A DNA stretch of 64,000 nucleotides from Thalassobius sp965218685 (GCF_965218685.1 NZ_OZ244657.1:1860001-1924000); one strand, 5' to 3'; positions 52,499-61,846 are shown, counted from the first letter of the stretch. A program made the numbers and translations. Notes: generated by a model not told the origin, from the sequence alone.

Positions 52499-53397
52499 CC
52501 GCAACCATCATAGACGGCAAGGCCTTTGCGGCCGATGTTCGGGGGCGAGTTGCAGAACACGTGGCGCGCCTGAAGGAAGAACAAGGGCTGACACCCGGCC
52601 TGGCGGTGGTGCTGGTCGGGCAGGATCCGGCGTCTCAGGTCTATGTCCGGTCCAAGGGCAAAATGACCGTCGAGGTCGGCATGAATTCGTACGAACACAA
52701 GCTGCCCGCTGACACACCAGAGGCCGATTTGCTTAGCCTTATCAGTCAGTTGAATGATGATCCCGCTGTGCATGGCATCCTGGTGCAGCTGCCGCTGCCC
52801 GACCACCTGAACGAGGATCTGGTGATCAACGCCATCGACCCGGCCAAGGATGTGGACGGGTTTCATATCTCAAACGTAGGGCTGTTGGGCACCGGACAGA
52901 AAAGCATGGTGCCCTGCACGCCGCTGGGCTGTCTGATGATGCTGCGTGACCATCACGGAAGCCTGTCGGGCATGAACGCGGTGGTGATCGGGCGCAGCAA
53001 TATCGTGGGCAAACCGATGGCGCAGCTGCTGCTGGGCGACAGCTGCACGGTGACCATCGCCCATAGCCGGACGCAGGATCTGCCGGGCGTGGTGCGCCGC
53101 GCCGACATCGTTGTGGCGGCCGTGGGCCGGCCGCAAATGGTGCCGGGTGACTGGATCAAACCGGGCGCTACCGTGATTGACGTGGGCATCAACCGCATCG
53201 ACGCCCCGGAAAAGGGCGAGGGCAAAACCCGGCTTGTTGGCGACGTGGATTTCGACAGCTGCGCGGCCGTGGCGGGCGCGATCACTCCGGTTCCCGGAGG
53301 CGTCGGCCCCATGACCATCGCCTGTCTGCTGGCCAACACGCTGACCGCCTGCTGCCGCGCCAATGGCCTTACAGAACCCGAGGGCCTGACCGCCTGA
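52495..53397 (+). CDS. folD: Methylene-THF dehydrogenase / methenyl-THF cyclohydrolase FolD
   Basis: 300-residue bifunctional C1 enzyme. Catalytic Lys in SQVYVRSKGK, ILVQLPLPDHLNEDLVINAIDPAKDVDGFH, cofactor loop VVIGRSNIVGKPMAQLLL and PVPGGVGPMTIACLLANT. It oxidises the methylene-THF released by MgdC (and by the Tdm/GcvT-type proteins) to formyl-THF. Translationally coupled to mgdD, so dedicated to this pathway; a second housekeeping copy is likely elsewhere. Confidence 0.95.
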   Translation: MTATIIDGKAFAADVRGRVAEHVARLKEEQGLTPGLAVVLVGQDPASQVYVRSKGKMTVEVGMNSYEHKLPADTPEADLLSLISQLNDDPAVHGILVQLPLPDHLNEDLVINAIDPAKDVDGFHISNVGLLGTGQKSMVPCTPLGCLMMLRDHHGSLSGMNAVVIGRSNIVGKPMAQLLLGDSCTVTIAHSRTQDLPGVVRRADIVVAAVGRPQMVPGDWIKPGATVIDVGINRIDAPEKGEGKTRLVGDVDFDSCAAVAGAITPVPGGVGPMTIACLLANTLTACCRANGLTEPEGLTA

Positions 53398-53477
53398 CAG
53401 AACCCGAAAACCGAATTTCAAACTTACACCGGACCTCAGAGCCGGGACCCAACCTTGCAACCTGATGGGAGCGAAAC

Positions 53478-54362
53478 ATGAGCATTTATACCCTGACCGT
53501 CACCTGCCAATCCCAACGCGGGATCGTGGCTGCGATTGCCAACTATATGGCCGACAACGGCTGTAACATCACTGACAGTTCGCAATATGACGACCCTGAA
53601 ACCGGCATGTTCTTCATGCGCGTCAGCTTTGCGTCCGAAAAGGGCGCGGGGCTGGACGATCTGCAGTCGGGCTTTGCCGAAACGGCTGCCGCGTTGGACA
53701 TGACCTACAGCTTCCATGACGACAGCGAAAAGATGAAAGTCGTGATCATGGTCAGCCGTTTTGGCCACTGCCTGAACGACCTTCTGTACCGCGTCCGCAT
53801 TGGCGCGCTGCCGGTCGATATCGTGGCTGTGATCAGCAATCACATGGATTATCAAAAGGTTGTGGTGAATTCGGACATTCCGTTCCACTGCATCAAGGTG
53901 ACCAAGGAAAACAAACCCCAGGCCGAGGCCGCGATCATGCAAGTGGTCGAGGACGCAGGCGCAGACCTGATCGTTCTGGCGCGCTATATGCAGATTCTCA
54001 GCGACGAGATGTGCCAGAAAATGAGCGGCAAGATCATCAATATTCACCACTCGTTCCTGCCCAGCTTCAAGGGGGCGAACCCCTATAAACAGGCGTATGA
54101 GCGTGGGGTGAAACTTATCGGGGCGACCTCGCATTACGTGACCGCGGATCTGGACGAAGGCCCGATCATCGAACAAGACATCGTGCGCGTTACCCATGCT
54201 CAATCGGCCAGCGATTACGTGTCTTTGGGCCGCGACGTCGAAAGCCAGGTCCTGGCCCGGGCCATTCACGCCCATGCCAATCACCGCGTGTTCCTGAACG
54301 GCAACAAAACGGTGGTCTTTCCGGCCTCGCCCGGCAGTTATTCGTCGGAACGGATGGGATAA
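53478..54362 (+). CDS. purU: Formyltetrahydrofolate deformylase PurU
   Basis: 294 residues: N-terminal ACT-like domain (YTLTVTCQSQRGIVAAIANYMADNGCNITDSSQYDD) and formyltransferase-type catalytic domain with IHHSFLPSFKGANPYKQAYERGVKLIGATSHYVTADLDEGPIIEQD (His and Asp of the active site). Hydrolyses formyl-THF to formate and THF, closing the C1 oxidation branch after FolD. Ribosome site GGGAGCG before the ATG. Confidence 0.95.
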   Translation: MSIYTLTVTCQSQRGIVAAIANYMADNGCNITDSSQYDDPETGMFFMRVSFASEKGAGLDDLQSGFAETAAALDMTYSFHDDSEKMKVVIMVSRFGHCLNDLLYRVRIGALPVDIVAVISNHMDYQKVVVNSDIPFHCIKVTKENKPQAEAAIMQVVEDAGADLIVLARYMQILSDEMCQKMSGKIINIHHSFLPSFKGANPYKQAYERGVKLIGATSHYVTADLDEGPIIEQDIVRVTHAQSASDYVSLGRDVESQVLARAIHAHANHRVFLNGNKTVVFPASPGSYSSERMG

Positions 54363-54437
54363 GCCACATTCCAAACGGGGCATCTGGAAACCCCCGCTGG
54401 TTTCGCGCTATTCTTTGACCGGGCGCGCCGTGCGCCC

Positions 54438-55184
54438 GTGTCAGAGAATGCCCATCCAGTGACCGTTTCCAGCCGCCGTCCCGCTCATCAGCCCACAGAC
54501 GCCCCCGCCGTTGGGGCTACGGTGCAATATGTCATCGACACGCTTAGCAGCCGGATCGTGGCGCAGGAATATGGGTTGGATGAACGCTTGCCGTCTGAGC
54601 GGCAATTGGCGCAGGATCTGGGGGTCGCGCGCAACACAGTGCGCGAGGCTTTGGACCAGTTGGAAGATCGCGAAATGATCCGGCGCAGGGCGGGATCGGG
54701 GTCTTTCGTTACCTATGATCCCAGCGGCTCCACCTCGTCGGCCGCGCCGGTGGCCGCCGATACCGGTCCGCTGCAATTGCAGGTGGTTCGTGGCATTCTG
54801 GAACCCGAGATGGTCCGCCTGGCCATCATCTCGATGCCGCCCCGCCAGATCGAGGCCCTGGGCGAAACCCTGTCCAAGATGGAGGCCGTGCAAGCCGATA
54901 TTTCAGCCTTTGTTCGGCTCGAGGAAGACTTCCACCGGCAACTGGCCGAGGGCACCGGGAATCCGTTGCTGATCGCCTGCTACAATCTGGTGATCGATGC
55001 GCGCCGGCAGGCTTTTCGCGCGGCCATGTATCGCCGTCACCTGACGCCCACGCGGATCGCAGCTTATCAACGCAGCTATAACGCCCTGTTCAACGCCATC
55101 GCCGCGCGCGATATCGAAGAGGCGACCGAGTTCATGAAGCTGGCTCTGGTCGAAGATCAGAAGCTGTTGCTGCAAGAGGACTAG
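54438..55184 (+). CDS. GntR-family (FadR/FCD type) regulator
   Basis: 248 residues. Winged helix-turn-helix about 30-95 (LDERLPSERQLAQDLGVARNTVREALDQLEDREMIRRRAGSGSFV), then an all-helical FCD ligand domain to the end (VRGILEPEMVRLAII...FHRQLAEGTGNPLLIACYNLV...MKLALVEDQKLLLQED). GTG start at 54438; GTG 54459 is an alternative. A GC-rich hairpin (GGGCGC/GCGCCC) lies immediately before the start. Its 3' end overlaps the convergent solute-binding-like gene by 53 bp. Probably a second regulator of methylated-amine or C1 genes. Confidence 0.85.
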   Translation: MSENAHPVTVSSRRPAHQPTDAPAVGATVQYVIDTLSSRIVAQEYGLDERLPSERQLAQDLGVARNTVREALDQLEDREMIRRRAGSGSFVTYDPSGSTSSAAPVAADTGPLQLQVVRGILEPEMVRLAIISMPPRQIEALGETLSKMEAVQADISAFVRLEEDFHRQLAEGTGNPLLIACYNLVIDARRQAFRAAMYRRHLTPTRIAAYQRSYNALFNAIAARDIEEATEFMKLALVEDQKLLLQED

Positions 55185-56439
55185 GCGCCAGCCGCTGGTG
55201 CCACATCTGGCCCAATGCCTCCATTTGAGTTTTCAGCAGGTCCTCGTGGCGCGACAGCCAGTCGATGACGGAACCAAACTCGACAATCCGCGCGCGACCA
55301 TCCTTGATCGTGACGACCGGCCAGTCCCCGACCAGCGCGTTGTCGATCCCGAAGACCTCTTTGCCCCACCACTGGGCCATCCCGAACGCATGAGGCATCT
55401 GCTGCGCGCGTTTCATCGCGGCCAGAACCGACACCGGTTCGGTCGTTTCGGCGGTTTCCACTGCGTTATGCCACAGGTCCAGGATCGAGGCATATTCCCA
55501 GCTGACCGCCGTCCACAGGCCCGGAAACCGGTCGTTGTAGGTCTCGAAAAACGCTTTGGGCCGGCGAAAGAAAAACGCCGTGTCCGCCAGTTCAGGATCG
55601 TCAAAATCGGGGAACTGGAAGGTAAAGCGTGACATGAACTCGCCCGAGGTGCGTGCGATCATGTTTTGATAGTTGTCGGCCGTACAGGCCAATATCTGGC
55701 CCGTGAAGCCCTGATCAAAGGCCGCTTTGGTCAGAGCCTGCATCATCGGCGGCGCCGAGGAGCACCAGCACAGGACATCGGGATTCTCGGCCAGCAGCGC
55801 GGCCACGATTCCCTCGGCGTCGGTGTTGTCGGGGGCATAGCGCAGCTCTTTGACCACGTTCCGTCCTGCCGCCTGAAACGCCGCACGATAGACGGCCAAT
55901 GAGGGCAGGCCCAGGCTGTCACTTTGGCTGCACATGGCGATTTTGCGGGCTTGGGGCTGCGTGCGGGCCAGATACTCCACCCCGGTGACGTTGAACAACG
56001 GATGCACCTCGGCAGGGGCGATCAGATAGGGCGTGTCCGGTGACAGATCCGAAGGCAGCAGGGTCGCCACCAGTGCACGTCGCTGCATCAAAAAGGGCAG
56101 GGCCGGCGCAAAACTGTCACCGCCCAGCGTCAGAAACAACCGCACCTGCTGGTGATCCAACATGTCCCGTGCAGCATCCAAAGTGGCTTGCGGATCGCGC
56201 GCACTGTCATGAGCCACGATCTCGATCCGGTGGCGACGCCCGGCGACCATCAGCCCCCCACGCCCATTCAGCCAATCGGCCCAAATACGGCAGCCTTCAA
56301 GGCCCGGACGGCCCCAGTCTGCCTCGGGACCCGACAGGGGGGTAAGGAAGCCAATTCGGATTGGTGCCTGATTCTGAACCCGCATCCGGGGCATTGAACC
56401 AGTTACCGCCAGGCGCTGTGCGAAGGAACTGTTGCTCAT
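55132..56439 (-). CDS. Solute-binding-fold protein without signal peptide (AmiC/UrtA-like)
   Basis: 435 residues of the Peripla_BP_6/AmiC fold: IRIGFLTPLSGPEADWGRPGLEGCRIWADWLNGRGGLMVAGRRHRIEIVAHDSARDPQATLDAARDML, then FLTLGGDSFAPALPFLMQ. The family relatives are UrtA, FmdD and the cytoplasmic amide sensor AmiC. The N-terminus (MSNSSFAQRLAVTGSMPRMRVQNQ) has no hydrophobic signal segment and no Tat or lipobox motif from any start, so a cytoplasmic sensor is more likely than a transport protein. No transporter genes adjoin it. Divergent from tmm over 171 bp containing the operator repeat; tail-to-tail overlap with the GntR gene. Confidence 0.75.
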   Translation of the reverse strand: MSNSSFAQRLAVTGSMPRMRVQNQAPIRIGFLTPLSGPEADWGRPGLEGCRIWADWLNGRGGLMVAGRRHRIEIVAHDSARDPQATLDAARDMLDHQQVRLFLTLGGDSFAPALPFLMQRRALVATLLPSDLSPDTPYLIAPAEVHPLFNVTGVEYLARTQPQARKIAMCSQSDSLGLPSLAVYRAAFQAAGRNVVKELRYAPDNTDAEGIVAALLAENPDVLCWCSSAPPMMQALTKAAFDQGFTGQILACTADNYQNMIARTSGEFMSRFTFQFPDFDDPELADTAFFFRRPKAFFETYNDRFPGLWTAVSWEYASILDLWHNAVETAETTEPVSVLAAMKRAQQMPHAFGMAQWWGKEVFGIDNALVGDWPVVTIKDGRARIVEFGSVIDWLSRHEDLLKTQMEALGQMWHQRLAPSPLAATASDLRPEPAS

Positions 56440-56487
56440 ATTTTCATCTATATCGCCTTATTTGTTAGGATGGCAGGGTCAAAAATT

Positions 56488-56513
56488 AGGAAATATTTAT
56501 TCCTGACAAGAAA
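56488..56513. promoter_or_regulatory. Operator-like repeat in front of tmm
   Basis: AGGAAA at 56488 and AAGAAA at 56508, 20 bp apart, as in the mgsA array, with ATTCCTGACAAGAAA (56499-56513) matching the XRE-cupin palindrome at 13 of 15 positions. It lies between the divergent solute-binding-like gene and tmm, about 100 bp before tmm. Confidence 0.5.
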
Positions 56514-56610
56514 AACCATTGACCGCCCCAGTATCGATTCCCTGTTATTGGTTCATGAAAAGGAACCAGTTGGACCAATTGGTTCATACCGATAACTAGG
56601 AGAACTGAAG

Positions 56611-57954
56611 ATGGTGAAACGCGTTGCGGTCATTGGTGCTGGCCCCTCTGGCCTGGCCCAATTGCGAGCCTTTCAATCCGCTGCCCAGAAGGGCGCGGAC
56701 ATCCCCGAGATCGTCTGTTTCGAGAAGCAATCGGACTGGGGCGGTCTGTGGAATTACACCTGGCGCACGGGCGTCGATGAAAACGGCGAACCTGTGCATT
56801 GTTCGATGTATCGCTACCTGTGGACCAACGGGCCCAAGGAAGGTCTGGAATTCGCCGACTATTCCTTCGAAGAGCATTTCGGCAAGCAGATCGCATCCTA
56901 CCCGCCGCGCGCCGTGATGGTGGACTATATCGAAGGCCGCGTGAACAAGGCCGGCGTGCGTGAATGGATCCGGTTCTCCAGCGTGATCCGCTGGGTTGAG
57001 TACGACCCCGCGGCGGGCGATTTCACCGTCACCGTTCACGACATGGTCAAGGACGAGGTTTACAAGGAGCGCTTTGACCACGTGATCTGCGCCTCGGGCC
57101 ATTTCTCGTCGCCCAACGTGCCTGAATATCCCGGTTTCGAACAGTTCAACGGCCGGATCGTGCACGCCCATGATTTCCGCGACGCACGTGAGTTCGAAGG
57201 CAAAGACGTGCTGCTGGTGGGCTCGTCCTACTCGGCCGAAGACATCGGCTCGCAATGCTGGAAATACGGCGCCAAGACCGTGACTACCTCGTATCGCTCG
57301 GCACCGATGGGCTTCAAATGGCCGGACAACTGGGAAGAAAAGCCCGCGCTGGAAAAACTGGACGGCAAGACCGCTTATTTCGCGGATGGCACCACCAAGG
57401 ACATCGACGCGGTGATCCTGTGCACCGGCTACAAGCACTATTTCCCGTTCCTGCCCGACGATCTGCGCCTGAAAACCGCCAACCGTCTGGCCACGGCGGA
57501 CCTGTATAAGGGCGTGGTCTATGTCCACAATCCCAAGATGTTCTACTTGGGCATGCAGGATCAGTGGTTCACCTTCAACATGTTCGACGCCCAGGCCTGG
57601 TATGTCCGCGACATCATCATGGGCCGTATTGAAGTGCCCGCCGACAAGCAGGTGCTGATGGCAGATGTGTCCGAACGCGAGACCCGCGAAGAGGCCAGCG
57701 ATGACGTCAAATATGCCATCAAGTATCAGGGTGCATACGTCAAAGAGCTGATTGCCGACACGGATTACCCCAGCTTTGATGTGGACGGGGCCTGCGAGGC
57801 GTTCTTTGAATGGAAGGCCCATAAGGCCGAAGACATCATGGCCTTCCGCAACCACAGCTACAAGTCGGTCATCACCGGGACCATGGCGCCTGTGCACCAC
57901 ACCCCGTGGAAGGACGCGCTGGACGACTCGCTGGAAGCCTACCTGCAGAATTGA
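56611..57954 (+). CDS. tmm: Trimethylamine monooxygenase Tmm
   Basis: 447-residue bacterial flavin-containing monooxygenase. FAD motif VAVIGAGPSGLAQLRAF (5-21), FMO fingerprint in FNGRIVHAHDFRD, NADPH motif LLVGSSYSAEDIGSQCWKYGAK, and ILCTGYKHYFPFL. It oxidises trimethylamine to TMAO (and other small amines or sulfides) using NADPH and O2. Length and sequence match the Roseobacter Tmm group, and tdm follows directly. Confidence 0.95.
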   Translation: MVKRVAVIGAGPSGLAQLRAFQSAAQKGADIPEIVCFEKQSDWGGLWNYTWRTGVDENGEPVHCSMYRYLWTNGPKEGLEFADYSFEEHFGKQIASYPPRAVMVDYIEGRVNKAGVREWIRFSSVIRWVEYDPAAGDFTVTVHDMVKDEVYKERFDHVICASGHFSSPNVPEYPGFEQFNGRIVHAHDFRDAREFEGKDVLLVGSSYSAEDIGSQCWKYGAKTVTTSYRSAPMGFKWPDNWEEKPALEKLDGKTAYFADGTTKDIDAVILCTGYKHYFPFLPDDLRLKTANRLATADLYKGVVYVHNPKMFYLGMQDQWFTFNMFDAQAWYVRDIIMGRIEVPADKQVLMADVSERETREEASDDVKYAIKYQGAYVKELIADTDYPSFDVDGACEAFFEWKAHKAEDIMAFRNHSYKSVITGTMAPVHHTPWKDALDDSLEAYLQN

Positions 57955-57967
57955 TCCTCCTCGACTT

Positions 57968-57989
57968 GGGGGGCGGTGCGCCGTCCCCC
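57968..57989 (+). terminator. Hairpin between tmm and tdm
   Basis: 9-bp stem GGGGGGCGG / CCGTCCCCC (one G-U pair) closed by a TGCG tetraloop, followed by GGTTTTCTGCTTTTT. Close to an intrinsic terminator. Probably attenuates tdm relative to tmm. Confidence 0.55.
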
Positions 57990-58016
57990 GGTTTTCTGCT
58001 TTTTCAAGGACAGAAG

Positions 58017-60371
58017 ATGCCTCTGGAATCCTCACTTGCCCTGTTTCGCCCCGGCGCGCCCAGCCCCACCCGGTCCCGCCGGGCGGCGGCCTATGGTCTG
58101 GCCCGCAATCAAGAGCGTTACTCGGTGCCCGGTGCGGGCATCATCGTGGTGCAGATCGCGCCCGGCGATCGGATCGAGTTGATCAACGACGAAGGTGGTC
58201 AGCGATGCGAGTTGTTGGCTGCGCACCCGGACGGGCGCGTGGATTGCGGGCTTTTGGGCTGGCAGGCGGATTGCGCGGCCGACGGGTTGCAGGCGGCCCT
58301 GACACCCAGGCTGCGTCAGCAACTGGCGACCCGTGGGGTAAAATTGGACGGCGCGCGGGCCATTGGCCTGTTCGGCCCGTCCAGTCGCGCGGGCGAGGCG
58401 GTGTTCTTTACCGTGCAAGGCGCTGGCTGGGCCGTGATCTCGGCCCCCGGCGCGCCAATGGATTTCGAACGGCAAGACACGGCGACCCCTCTAAGCGTGC
58501 TTATCACCCGCGCGACCCCGCGCGAGGTGGGCCAGTACGCCTTGCCAGATCCATTGGCTGACCCGGTGTTGGATCTGCGGGTGAAATCTGCCACGGCGCA
58601 GGCCTATCGCGTAAAAGCCGGAGACTATATCCAGGTGCTGGACGTTGATGGGCGCCAATGCACCGATTTTCAGTGTTTTGACGCGCGCAAACTGGACAAG
58701 GGCATCGCTAACCCGCTGGATGTGACCACCACGCGCACTATTCAGGGCCATGCCTACCCGATGCCGGGCCTGCATGCGAAATACTTCGATCAGGATTTCA
58801 CCCCGCTGGTCGAGGTTATTCAGGACACGTGCGGGCGGCACGACGCCTTTGCCATGGCCTGTGCGGCGAAATACTACGACGATCTGGGGTATCCCGGTCA
58901 CGCCAATTGCAGTGACAACTTCAACGCCGCGCTGGCCGAGCATGGCGTGCCTGCGCGCGCGGGCTGGATGGCGGCGAACTTCTTCTTCAACACCGGGATC
59001 GACGAGCACGGCGTGATGTACGCCGATGAACCCTGGTCCCGGCCCGGCGACTATGTGCTGCTGCGCGCGATGACCGAACTGGTCTGCGTCAGCTCGGCCT
59101 GTCCCGATGACACCTCGGCTGCCAATGGCTGGCACCTTTCCGACATTCACGTGCGCACCTATGACGGCGCCGAGCGGTTCCAACGCGCGGCAGCCTGGCG
59201 TGCCACCCCAGACGCAGAGCCCGTAATGACCCGTCAAAGCGCCTTTCATACCAAATTCGCCGAACTGACCCGCGATTTCGTGGAATACAAAGGGTTCTGG
59301 TTGCCCAATTCCTTTCCTGAATGCGACCCGGTCGAAAGCTACTGGGCCTGCCGTCAGGACGTGATCGCCTGCGATCTGTCCGCCCTGCGCAAGTTCGAGG
59401 TCACCGGCCCCGATGCCGAGGCGCTGATGAACTGGGTGCTGACGCGCAACGTTTCCAAGCTGGGGCATGGTCAGGTGGTTTATTCTGCCATGTGCTATCC
59501 GCATGGGGGCATGATTGATGACGGCACCCTGTTCCGTCTGGGTGATCAGAATTTCCGCTGGATCGGCGGCAGCGACGAAGGCGGCGCCTGGATGCGCGAA
59601 GAGGCCGAGCGCCTGGGCCTGAACGTGATGATCCGCTCGTCCACCGATCAGCAGCATAACCTGGCCGTTCAGGGCCCCAAATCGCGCGAGCTGGTGGATC
59701 AGATCATCTGGACCCCGCCGCATCAACCCGCCGTGGCCGATCTGGGCTGGTTCCGCTTTACCGTGGGCCGTCTGGGCGGGCCCGAAGGCGCGCCGGTCGT
59801 GCTGTCGCGCACCGGGTACACTGGCGAGCTGGGATACGAGATTTTCTGCCATCCCAAGGACGGCGCGGCCGTGTTCGATGCCGTGTTTGCCGCCGGTGAG
59901 CCGATGGGGATCAAACCCATGGGGCTGGCCGGGCTGGATCTGGTACGGATCGAGGCCGGGCTGGTCTTCGCCGGCTACGACTTTGACGATCAGACCGACC
60001 CCTGGGAGGCCGGCATCGGGTTCACCGTGCCGATCAAATCCAAAACCGCTGATTTTGTCGGGCGTGACGCGTTGCAACGGCGCAAGGACACTCCGTCCCG
60101 TAAATTCGTGGGGCTGGAGATCGAGGGCCAGACCGTCCCCGTTCATGGCGATTGTCTGCGGATCGGACGCGCGCAGGTGGGTCAGATCTGTTCGGCCATG
60201 CGCTCACCCGGTTTGAACAAGGTAATCGCTTTGGCGCGGGTCGATGTGGCCCATGCCGAAGAGGGAACGGCCCTGGAGGTGGGCCAGCTGGACGGGCATC
60301 TGAAACGCTTGTCCGCCCGGATTTCACCCTTCCCTCATTACGACCCGAAAAAGGAACGTCCGCGGTCCTGA
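58017..60371 (+). CDS. tdm: Trimethylamine-N-oxide demethylase Tdm
   Basis: 784 residues in two parts. The N-terminal half (about 1-390) is a DUF1989-type metal-binding domain: GDYIQVLDVDGRQCTDFQCFDARKL, YPGHANCSDNFNAALAEHG, and CVSSACPDDTSAANGWHLSDIHVRTYDG with cysteines suited to bind metal. The C-terminal half is a GcvT-type THF-binding domain (VIACDLSALRKFEVTGPDAEALMNWVLTRN...SRTGYTGELGYEIFCHPKDG). It converts TMAO to dimethylamine and formaldehyde, which the second domain can place on THF. Start at ATG 58017; the frame opening at 57906 lies within tmm. A 551-codon antisense frame here is a shadow. Confidence 0.94.
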   Translation: MPLESSLALFRPGAPSPTRSRRAAAYGLARNQERYSVPGAGIIVVQIAPGDRIELINDEGGQRCELLAAHPDGRVDCGLLGWQADCAADGLQAALTPRLRQQLATRGVKLDGARAIGLFGPSSRAGEAVFFTVQGAGWAVISAPGAPMDFERQDTATPLSVLITRATPREVGQYALPDPLADPVLDLRVKSATAQAYRVKAGDYIQVLDVDGRQCTDFQCFDARKLDKGIANPLDVTTTRTIQGHAYPMPGLHAKYFDQDFTPLVEVIQDTCGRHDAFAMACAAKYYDDLGYPGHANCSDNFNAALAEHGVPARAGWMAANFFFNTGIDEHGVMYADEPWSRPGDYVLLRAMTELVCVSSACPDDTSAANGWHLSDIHVRTYDGAERFQRAAAWRATPDAEPVMTRQSAFHTKFAELTRDFVEYKGFWLPNSFPECDPVESYWACRQDVIACDLSALRKFEVTGPDAEALMNWVLTRNVSKLGHGQVVYSAMCYPHGGMIDDGTLFRLGDQNFRWIGGSDEGGAWMREEAERLGLNVMIRSSTDQQHNLAVQGPKSRELVDQIIWTPPHQPAVADLGWFRFTVGRLGGPEGAPVVLSRTGYTGELGYEIFCHPKDGAAVFDAVFAAGEPMGIKPMGLAGLDLVRIEAGLVFAGYDFDDQTDPWEAGIGFTVPIKSKTADFVGRDALQRRKDTPSRKFVGLEIEGQTVPVHGDCLRIGRAQVGQICSAMRSPGLNKVIALARVDVAHAEEGTALEVGQLDGHLKRLSARISPFPHYDPKKERPRS

Positions 60372-60440
60372 CGGGCCGCGACGGGAGGCAACAACAAAAG
60401 GCGGGAAACGCCAAATTTTAACCCAACAAGGAGTCAAGAC

Positions 60441-61820
60441 GTGGAACAGGAGCTTGCAAATCTGGCGGCGACAGTCGCTGAACTCAAGGCAAAGGCGGCC
60501 GGCACCGGTACGACCTTTTCCGAAACTTTCTACTATTTAACCATCCCCCTCATGGTGCTGATCCATGCGGGATTTCTGGCCTACGAAATGGGTGCCTCGC
60601 GATCGAAAAACGCGCTGGCCTCGGGGATCAAAAACATCCTGGCCTTCGCCATGATTATCCCGTTTTTCTACTATGTGGGCTGGTGGATCTATTGGGCCTT
60701 CCCCACGGGTCTGAGCCTGTCCGAAGGCGCCATGGGTATTTCCGGTCTGGCCTATGCCAATGACGTAGCCTTGCCCAGCAGCCAATACATGGGCCCCAAC
60801 CTGGATGACCGCGCCTCGGGCGTGTTCTGGGGCGCGTTCGTGCTTTTCGCGGCCACCACCGCATCCATCATGTCGGGCGGTGTGATCGAGCGGATCAAGC
60901 TGACCGGCTTTATCGTTCTGGCCGTCATTCTGGGCTCGTTCGTCTGGATCCTGGCAGGCGCCTGGGGCTGGCATGCCGATGGCTGGCTGGTCACAAAGTT
61001 CGGCTATCATGACTTCGGCGCCGCGGGCGTTGTCCACATGATCGCGGGCTTCTTTACCTTGGGTGTTTTGATCAACCTTGGGCCAAGGATCGGCAAGTTC
61101 AACGCCGATGGCAGCGCCAACCAGATCGCTGGCCATTCGATGCCGATGACCCTGATTGGCCTGATGCTGATCATCGCCGGATTCTGGGGCTTCCTGATGG
61201 GGTGCGTCATCGTTCCGGGCGAAGCCTGGAGCTGGTCCGCCACAATGGAGAACACCATCTACGGTACGCCCATGACCATCTCGGGCATGACCTTCAACAC
61301 CCTGATGGGCTTTGCCGGTGGCATCATTGGCGCCTGGATGGTTACCCGCGATCCGTTCTGGATGATGTCGGGCGCACTGGGTGGGATCATCTCCTGTGCC
61401 GCGGGTCTGGACCTGTGGTACCCGCCCATGGCCTTTGCCATCGGTTTCCTGGGCGCCGTGATGATGCCCTTCGTCGCCTCGCTGGTTGAAAAAGCCGGGA
61501 TCGACGATGCGGTTGGCGCCTTTGCGGTGCACGGTTTCCTGGGCATGTGGGGCCTGATCGCTGTGGGCATCGCCGCTCAGGGCTATCCCGCGATGTTTGG
61601 CGAAGACGTCATCACCATCTCGTTCGTCGGCCAGCTGGTTGGCGCCATCGTGATGGGCTTGCTGGGATTTGTTCCCGGCTACCTCGTGTCGCTTCTGCTG
61701 AAAGTCACCGGCCAGCTGCGTGTGCCTGCCGAGGCCGAAATCCTGGGTCTGGACAAGGCCAAAGTGCCTGCCTCGGCCTATCCCGAAGCCCTGCATCCCA
61801 GCGTTTCACCCGCTGAGTAA
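60441..61820 (+). CDS. Amt-family ammonium/methylamine transporter
   Basis: 459 residues, 11-12 transmembrane helices of the Amt/Mep/Rh family. Twin pore histidines are present in DFGAAGVVHMIAGF and GAFAVHGFLGMWG. The N-terminus has an extended helix (MEQELANLAATVAELKAKAAG) before the first membrane segment. Inside the tmm-tdm-dmm operon it may import methylamine or trimethylamine, or recover ammonium released by the pathway; sequence alone cannot decide. Ribosome site AAGGAG before the ATG. Not paired with a GlnK gene, unusual for an ordinary AmtB. Confidence 0.9.
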   Translation: MEQELANLAATVAELKAKAAGTGTTFSETFYYLTIPLMVLIHAGFLAYEMGASRSKNALASGIKNILAFAMIIPFFYYVGWWIYWAFPTGLSLSEGAMGISGLAYANDVALPSSQYMGPNLDDRASGVFWGAFVLFAATTASIMSGGVIERIKLTGFIVLAVILGSFVWILAGAWGWHADGWLVTKFGYHDFGAAGVVHMIAGFFTLGVLINLGPRIGKFNADGSANQIAGHSMPMTLIGLMLIIAGFWGFLMGCVIVPGEAWSWSATMENTIYGTPMTISGMTFNTLMGFAGGIIGAWMVTRDPFWMMSGALGGIISCAAGLDLWYPPMAFAIGFLGAVMMPFVASLVEKAGIDDAVGAFAVHGFLGMWGLIAVGIAAQGYPAMFGEDVITISFVGQLVGAIVMGLLGFVPGYLVSLLLKVTGQLRVPAEAEILGLDKAKVPASAYPEALHPSVSPAE

Positions 61821-61846
61821 CATACTGAAAAAGAAAGGAATACCAA

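Noticed and set aside
54421..54437. GGGCGC/GCGCCC hairpin as purU terminator
   Set aside because: It is followed directly by the GntR start codon with no T run; it could equally mask the ribosome site, so no terminator is annotated.
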